This document shows positions 57,861 through 64,000 of a DNA stretch of 64,000 bases, piece by piece. A program made the position numbers and the translations under genes. A model generated the notes under the pieces. It had not been told where the DNA came from. It made no database searches and saw nothing but the letters and a program-made list of their open reading frames with translations. Each line of letters opens with the position of its first letter. Within the stretch, counting starts at the first letter, position 1. This DNA comes from Shinisaurus crocodilurus. Taxonomy: Eukaryota; Chordata; Lepidosauria; Squamata; Shinisauridae. The stretch lies in NCBI GenBank assembly GCA_021292165.1, contig CM037879.1, positions 284,492,272 to 284,556,271 on the forward strand, written 5' to 3'.

Positions 57861-57979
57861 TATATGTGTGTGTATGCATGAGTGTGTGTATGTGTGCGTG
57901 TGTGTGCTCGCTTATGTATGTGCATTTACACACACAGAGAGATTTTTTTTGGGGGGGGAGAGAGAGAGAGAGAGAGAGA
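57861..57979 (+). repeat. GT-rich then (GA)n simple sequence
   Basis: Interrupted GT repeats at 57861..57906 and a GA run at 57958..57979, separated by a CA patch and poly-G. Confidence 0.9.
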
Positions 57980-59799
57980 ATGAATATGGATGCACACACA
58001 TTAGGCAGCTTAAAATCACTCTGGAGTGCCAATGTTTCTTTCCTCCATTTCACCTTAAGTGGGAGACTGGCATTGGTTTCAGCAACACCAGCTGAGTGCC
58101 ATCTGCTCTTTCATTCATACCCACGTGTAACATTACAGCCTGTATGTTTGCAACCTCTTTGGAATTAACTGGCATGTGACCAGGAGCAAAATAATTCTAC
58201 CTCAATTTTAATAAATATTATAAGGCAGATTTCTTTAAAGAGGTAAAATTAGAAACAAATGTATATCTTAAAATGGTTGCAAAAATAACATTTTTTTCCA
58301 TTTTAAGAAGCAAAGCGAAAGCACACTCAAATGCCCCTTACAAAATTACAGTAATCTAAAACCTGAGATCTCTACTAGCGCCAGACTAAGAGTAACTGCA
58401 GAACTTCATAATTAACACATCTCTCCTATATGTTTCCAATTCTGCACATTTGCAGCTGAAAACAACCCCATGTAACCCAATTTAATTAAAAATGATGTCA
58501 CTTTATTGAAACAAAACTTGCTCAAAGAATTTATATCCATCCATGGCTCCCTCTAGCTTCCTTAAAAAGGTATTCAAAAATTCAATAGGTATTTAGTGGA
58601 AGTTCAAAAACCAGGAATGATTTTATATGCAAAACATTAGATCTGTTTCACAAATTATGGTTATCATGGGAGGAGGGAAGTGAAGAGAAGAGATACAATA
58701 CCAATGGCGAATTTTGCTACACCAAAATGGAATGAGCTGTATGAATACCTGCCTTCAAATAAGCCAAAATGCTTATAATGTTAAATCATTAGTCCAATAT
58801 CCTGTTGAAAGCCTAGCTTTAAAAACTTAATGATACATGTATTTTCCCTCTCTACACAAAATGCATTACATGCATTTCCATTTCCTTCCAAAACTGGAGG
58901 TTACGCTGCATTAAATGCGACAAATAGAAAGTTCTTCGAGAAAGCTGAAATTGGTTCTGGCCCAAAACAGACATGTAATAGAACTGCCGGCTTCCCTCAG
59001 AGCATCATTTAAAGCTAACTAAATAAAAACAGAGTGGGATGACATATTTTCAAACTCATACTCTGGCATGATTCATACTTAGACATAACAATTCCTCCCT
59101 CGCTATTGAGGACATTGAAAACAATTTGATATGATTCCAGCCAGCAATTCTTAAAAAGAAAGATTGCTCTGGTCTAGTAGGGCTGGGATGTAGCTTTGGT
59201 GGTTCCAAATGCAGCACTATGCTACTTTGCCAGATCTGTCTGAGAAAGGGAAGTTCTTGGAAGTGTTAAGAGGGCAGGTTTCACTTTTAGGGCACTACTA
59301 CCTCCTCCAAGCAAGAGGCAGCACTAATCTGGAAGTAAAGACTCTTCTGGACACCTTGGAGAAACTGAAAACTCTCTTGTGATTTTTCATACATCCTCAG
59401 CATTGTTGTTCCCGCCTAGTTCCCGCATGGTAATTGTGATCCACCAGTAGGTCACAAGTAGCCAATGGGCAAGTCTGCAGGTTGTCCTGGAGGTGTTTCA
59501 GACTGTGAGCTAGAATGGAAAGACTTGTAAGAACACAATAGCTGTCCTAATGGAAGAGAGACCCAAAAAGTTCATCTAGTCCAGCATTCTGTTTCAGACA
59601 GTGGCCAGAAGAGAGTATTCTGTGAAGCTTTGCAAACAGAGCCTGAAAACAACAACCCACCCATCTCGCCATTGCTTGTCCCCAGCATAAAGAACTCATT
59701 ATACTCTGGTTTCTCTTCAAATCTTTCGCTTTTTACTAAAGATTTCCGTGGAGAGGAACATTTATGAGTTTCTAACTAATTTTTTGAGTCATGAGTGTG
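57980..59799. other. No gene recognised
   Basis: 58180..59150 is AT-rich unique sequence. 59540..59650 (gttcatctagtccagcattc) may be an antisense fragment of the CR1/L3-type 3' end. Confidence 0.4.
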
Positions 59800-59802
59800 T
59801 AT

Positions 59803-60868
59803 AAAGCAAAGGTGCTGCCAGTGTTAACTTTTGGTGCAGAGATTTGGGCCTTTGCTAATAATAACAAAATTGAAAGGGTCCAGAATCGTTTTTTACGTGT
59901 GATTCTAGGAGTGTCAAGAGTCACTCCAGCTCATGTAATCAGAACCGAACTAGGAATAGAGGCAGTATGATCTGACTAACCTTAAATTATTTAATTATTT
60001 ATGTAAGCTGGTTCAAATGAGTGATGACAGTCTCTCAAAGAAATGTCTAAATGAAAAGGCAGTCAAGTTCTCAGAAAAATCTTGGCTCTACAATTTTTCA
60101 AAACTGTTATTAAATTATGGTTTTAGTCTGGAGGGTTTAATTGCTTCTAGTTTTAATATAAGAAATATTTTTAAACAAAGATTACTGGACTCCAGAGCAC
60201 AGATGGACATTGCCGCTCTGTCAAGTACAAGATGCATGAAATGGCTTGCAAGGGCTAAAACCCAGTATCAAAAAGAAAAATATCTCTTCTTTCCAATGAA
60301 AAGAGGCCATCCCGCATAGCCTTTACCCATCTCCGATTTGAGCAAATGGACTCAATAATGCAACAAAGAAGATTCCAGGGCATTCCAGTGCAAGACAGAC
60401 TTTGTATATGTGGTGTACCTGAAGTGGAAGATCTGGCCCACTACTTAATGGAATGCCGGCTATATACTAGTTGCAGGGAGCAATATTTATCCCCATTTCT
60501 CAGCCGAATGAGAAACTGGGTGGTGGTGGACAAACTGAAATTTTTCTTACAAGGATCTAATCAGTTTGTGACTCAGAGGGTTGCCCTTTTTGCAGTCAAG
60601 GCAGCCAGTTTAAGGAAAATAGAAAAGGGAAAATTGTTTGACTAAATGAGCCACGTAACTATGCAGGGTCATAATGGGTTTTTATTTTTTAAAAAAAGGT
60701 ATGTGCATTTTTAATCATCTTAATATTTTACTGTTTTAATCTTAGATACATTTTTAAAGTTAGTTTTCCTGCTTTAAGATTTGTGCACTTATTGTTTGTT
60801 TTCAATGTGTGTTTATTGTGTTTGAAATGGTCTGAGGACTTGTTCAATAAAATATCTACCTACCTAAT
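59803..60868 (+). mobile_element. Non-LTR retrotransposon relic: RT C-terminus with CCHC-like knuckle
   Basis: The first segment (59803..59970) reads KVLPVLTFGAEIWAFANNNK and IERVQNRFLRVILGVSRVTP, a LINE thumb pattern. After one indel comes YDLTNLKLFNYLCKLVQ and the frame ending at 60319. After another comes AFTHLRFEQMDS and CICGVPEVEDLAHYLMEC, a CX1CX9HX4C knuckle typical of LINE ORF2 ends, stopping at 60645. The 3' UTR ends ggtctgaggacttgttcaat, aaaatatctacctacc. That end (ggtct-gga--caataaa) resembles the tail of the U2-headed insertion at 50413. Confidence 0.78.
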
Positions 60869-60989
60869 TATAAGAAAGGACCGTATTCCTGGTGCCTCCA
60901 GAATGAAATGTTTGGGGGCCTACAAAGACTTTCCCCCCTAAATATTTCAGGCTTGCATACACCAGCTCAAAAACGAATACAACTACCCT

Positions 60990-61135
60990 GTAAGAATAGC
61001 TAGTATTACTAGCCCTATACTGGGGATTAAAGCTGAGAAACAGTAGCTTGCCTAAGGACACTCACAACTAAAGGCAGAGATGAGATCTGAACTTGGAAGC
61101 CCTGGGTTCAAGCTCCGAAGCACTGCACCACAACA
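60990..61135 (-). mobile_element. MIR-like SINE, antisense
   Basis: tactggggattaaagctgag, aacagtagcttgcctaagga, cttggaagccctgggttcaa, gaagcactgcaccacaac. Confidence 0.6.
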
Positions 61136-61504
61136 GTTCTTGAACCTGGTTACAATATCAAAAAATTCCAACATGAAAAATAGTCTAGACTGTGCATGTT
61201 TTATACACATAGAAAAAACACATAATGTGTTACAAAGGTGAGACCAGCAAAATGGGACGACAGTTCCAAATGCTGAATAAAGAGCACCTTATAGATGCTA
61301 CTGTATATAAAGCCCCATATTTGACACGAATTTTCAACCATTTTTTAAAAACACACTCAACAATTCACTTAAAATTCAATTTGGGATGTATCAGGATCTT
61401 AGGGCAACAGAGGATATCACTGTGCTGCCTTCTACGAAAAAAGTGGTAGCCCTTTTTCACAGAAATCAAGGCCCAACTTACCCCAACATTTCATTAACCA
61501 TTGA

Positions 61505-61625
61505 ACTTCAGTCATTTCAATATTTATTTTATTTATTTATTCTATTTTTGAATCGCCCATATGGCCAGTCATCTGGCCACTCTGAGTGATGTACAGTCTA
61601 ATTAAATACAAAACAAAAACAGAGC
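61505..61625 (-). mobile_element. LINE-2-type 3' end, antisense
   Basis: ttctatttttgaatcgccca, ctggccactctgagtgatgt, acagtctaattaaatacaaa. Confidence 0.45.
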
Positions 61626-62327
61626 GTCAATTAGCCCGGGGGGGGGGCAGTCCAACCGGAGCAGGCCCTGATGTTCCCTCTGCCTGCTCCTGCCACCTTC
61701 ACTCCAATAGTCCAAAAGAGACCAATGCACACACACTTCTTCCCTTCCCTCACCACTAAGCCACAGGCATTGAGTCAATGTAATTTGAGCATTATTTCTA
61801 GGAAGAGAACTTGGCATCTGGAAGAAGATGGCAAAAACAAAACACTTTTATCTAGAAGATTGCTGGTTTTAGAATGCATCAGTTTGAGGGGTTTTGGAGT
61901 ATTTTTTAATATGCCCAGAATGAAGATGGCTATACACGAAAAGTCAGGTAAACACAATGGATTTGGATTGGACTGCTTTTGGGAGAAGAGAAGTCTGTTG
62001 AAAAGAAGGCGGGGGTGGTGGTATCTTTTAGGAATGGAGGACTGTCATATACTTTCACCAGCCAGCTACCTAGATCCTTATGGCCTTCACTTTACATCTG
62101 TCAGAGAAAGGAGGAAGGTACACATAAGTTATAAAAGGGTGCTACTGTGCACCATCTGGTGATGGTTGGGGTGTAGCTAGATCTGCAGTTGCTTTCCCCA
62201 CAAAGCCACCCAAAGTTAATAACCAATGCAAAATTCATAAACAATGTATCAACAAAAAAGGGGATGATAAAATACAGTCCATATTTTAGCCCAAAATACA
62301 CACACATTCTCATTTTGGCAGCCAATA
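61626..62327. other. No gene recognised
   Basis: The longest frame (61671..62162) shows no family signature or coding-like structure. Confidence 0.4.
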
Positions 62328-62335
62328 CACTAGAC

Positions 62336-62430
62336 CAGGGTTGGGAAGAAGGTAGAAGCATGGCCAGTGGTCAGGAATACTGGGAGTTGAAGTCCAAAAC
62401 ATCTGGAGATCTACTTTCTGCCCACCCCTG
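62336..62430. mobile_element. hAT-like MITE, internally deleted
   Basis: Octamers cactagac (62328..62335) and cattagac (62431..62438) flank a copy of the 12985 subfamily (aatactgggagttgaagtcc, gagatctactttctgcccac, ending cacccctg). The left arm is shortened. Confidence 0.8.
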
Positions 62431-62438
62431 CATTAGAC

Positions 62439-62555
62439 CAACCTTCCCCAACCTTACACATCCAAATGTTTTGGATTAAAACTTCCATGAGCCTCAGCCA
62501 TGTGATGGGAATTGTAATCCAAAACATCTGGAGGGCACCGAGTTAGGGGAGGTTG
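62439..62555. mobile_element. hAT-like MITE abutting the previous one
   Basis: caaccttccccaaccttaca and gggcaccgagttaggggagg are inverted ends. Its left octamer is the right octamer of the preceding MITE. The right octamer is cactaggc (62556..62563). Confidence 0.78.
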
Positions 62556-62655
62556 CACTAGGCCATGCAGATTGCAGACGTACCATTAAAGGAGACAAAG
62601 CCACCCTACATATTACATATCTAGATTCCCATAACTGAATAGCTATGAAAAAAGA

Positions 62656-62722
62656 TTCATAGATTCATATATTATAGAGTTGGAAGGAGCCTACAAGGCT
62701 ATCGAGTCCAACCTCCTGAATA
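62656..62722 (-). mobile_element. CR1-type tail fragment, probably from a 5S-headed SINE
   Basis: attcatagattcatatatta, tagagttggaaggagcctac and ggctatcgagtccaacctcc match the tail of the 63236 copy. No 5S head present. Confidence 0.6.
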
Positions 62723-63235
62723 TACTGTACAAGGGATTGACTACTAATGTCACTGATGAATGCGGAGTCTCATATACTCAACCCTGTTGTACACATGGAG
62801 CTGTTTCCCATATTTAGACAATGAGAAACACTCTGGGAACATGTATCTGTAACAAATCACAAGTTAGATATTTACAGGCATCCATGCATGGAAATCAATT
62901 AAAAACTGGAATATATAACATTTTAATCTCTTTTTTTAGCAATTCTTGCAACCTAAATTATTACCAGATACATGCTGGTGACAACAACGATTAGTGTGAT
63001 ATAGGGACTTGAGATAAGATTGGATTGAAAATGTTCGCAGGATAATCTACTGGAAACTCTTCTTATGGGCAATGTTATTTTCCCCCTACTGTGTTCCTAG
63101 CTGGATCCCAAATTCAAATGCAACAAAGTATCTTCATACCAAGACCCAGGCAAGGCTCCAGTTATTGTTTTTCTTCCAACCTTCCATGTGTTCTTATCTG
63201 GCTGAGCTCCACAACGTCTTTGGTTAGTATGAATT
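62723..63235. other. No gene recognised
   Basis: Unassigned sequence. Confidence 0.4.
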
Positions 63236-63408
63236 TCATAGATTTCATAGATCATAGAGTTGGAAGGAGCCTACAAGGCTATCGAGTCCAACCCCCTGCT
63301 CAATGCAGGAAACTAGAGGAGCGGTCTCCCATCCAAGTAACAACCAGGCTTGACCCTGCTTAGCTTTCCACGCTCAGACAAGCTGAGCCAGCGTAAGCCA
63401 CAGGCCTG
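63236..63408 (-). mobile_element. 5S rRNA-headed SINE with CR1-type 3' tail, near full length
   Basis: Minus strand: aggcctgtggcttacgctgg, ctcagcttgtctgagcgtgg, aaagctaagcagggtcaagc, cttggatgggagacc, then the CR1 tail (tgcattgagcagggggttgg) and ctctatgatctatgaaatc. The junction point after GAGACC is identical to that at 14281, so the fusion is a family trait. Confidence 0.88.
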
Positions 63409-64000
63409 TATGCATAAACGATGAAGATATACTTTAGCACACCTAATATGCGAGTACAAACAACCATTGCAACTCTTTCTTTTTTTTTTTTAAATATAAT
63501 GTAACCACAGAAAGCTTAAAGACAAAAATAATGCTAGGAAGACGAAGGAGAATGTAAGTTATAACCCTTAAATAGGCAAGCTGATTTTTAGGATGGATAT
63601 CTCCCTATGGAATGGATCCTTTTAAAAATTCCCATTCATCTTCTTAGTGAAGAAGCGGAGGCAATCTGGAATCCAACAAGCTACGTATATCATAACAGGG
63701 TACTTGGGTGTTCTTAAAATAAACATTTCTTCCCTTTGTGTGGAAATGTCGTTCTTTTCGCTCTACATCTTTAGAAACAAAAGTCTTTCAAAAAGTATAC
63801 AGAAAAACCTGCAGAACTCCCCCTGAACGTTTGCATAACTCAAATAAGATATACAACGGAAATGAACCTGCAAAGCTATTGCTGTAATGCAAACAATCAC
63901 TGTCTACTGTCACCATTTAATTTGCATTATGGCCCTCTTTAGACACAGATCCTCCATTTAAAGAAAACATTATCCCCACCACCACCAGCAAAGGCTCGGG
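63409..64000. other. No gene; repeat-free end of window
   Basis: AT-rich unique sequence with some CpGs (gaagacgaaggagaatg, gtcgttcttttcgctctac). No frame or repeat was recognised. Confidence 0.4.

Larger units (their letters stand above)
8307..64000 (-). other. TAF3: TAF3 intron upstream of the large exon (partial, at least 55.7 kb)
   Basis: Everything right of the exon lies 5' of it in the TAF3 transcript. In mammals the intron before this exon is very long, and I found no sequence here encoding the histone-fold exons, so the whole stretch is read as one intron rich in transposon relics. A short upstream exon could have been missed by eye, and an unrelated nested gene cannot be excluded. 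Confidence 0.6.

Noticed and set aside
61671..62162. 163-codon plus-strand frame
   Set aside because: No recognisable domain, no start context, and adjacent sequence is an antisense LINE tail. Likely chance.
8279..64000. TAF3 histone-fold exon within the window
   Set aside because: I looked on the minus strand for the conserved residues preceding the acidic segment and saw none. A translated search with a reptile TAF3 protein would settle it.

Overview
This window is vertebrate nuclear DNA, most likely from a squamate reptile (lizard or snake). I infer this from the repeats: young CR1 LINEs with octamer tails, SINEs with a 5S rRNA head and a CR1 tail, tRNA-headed SINEs, relics of LINE-2 and MIR type, and many palindromic hAT-like and Harbinger-like MITEs. 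There is no operon structure, CRISPR array, plasmid or phage feature.

The only host coding sequence I can support is one large exon of TAF3 (TFIID subunit 3) on the minus strand at 6489..8278. It has a pyrimidine-rich acceptor and a GTAAGC donor. It encodes the disordered, lysine/glutamate-rich middle of the protein, equivalent to exon 3 of mammalian TAF3. The histone-fold and PHD-finger exons were not found. Positions 1..6488 are therefore the downstream intron. Positions 8279..64000 are most simply the upstream intron, at least 55.7 kb long.

Layout: 1-6.5 kb, downstream intron with a degraded tandem repeat and a SINE/hAT cluster. 6.5-8.3 kb, TAF3 exon. 8.7-11 kb, nested foldback elements. 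12.8-15.8 kb, a MIR split by a hAT MITE, a 5S-head SINE, and a LINE with a 24-bp target duplication and a C-terminal C2H2 finger. 16.5-17 kb, repeat-free CpG-bearing sequence. 19.2-20.6 and 30.7-32.6 kb, two near-identical CR1 copies, one with 615 uninterrupted codons. 21-24 and 33-36 kb, hAT-like and Harbinger-like MITEs. 37.5-47 kb, LINE-2-type relics. 50.2-51.2 kb, a CR1/L3-like relic split by a 343-bp insertion that begins with antisense U2 snRNA sequence. 52-54 kb, a mariner-like and a Harbinger-like MITE. 59.8-60.9 kb, a LINE relic with a CCHC-like knuckle. 62.3-62.6 kb, two hAT MITEs sharing a target octamer. 63.2 kb, another 5S-head SINE.

I saw no new multi-gene system. The most unusual items are the U2/LINE chimera, the 5S-CR1 SINE family, the C2H2-bearing LINE, the foldback beside the TAF3 exon, and several repeat-free stretches that may be regulatory, since TAF3 neighbours GATA3 in vertebrates. 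Repeat family names come from recognition by eye, not from a database search.
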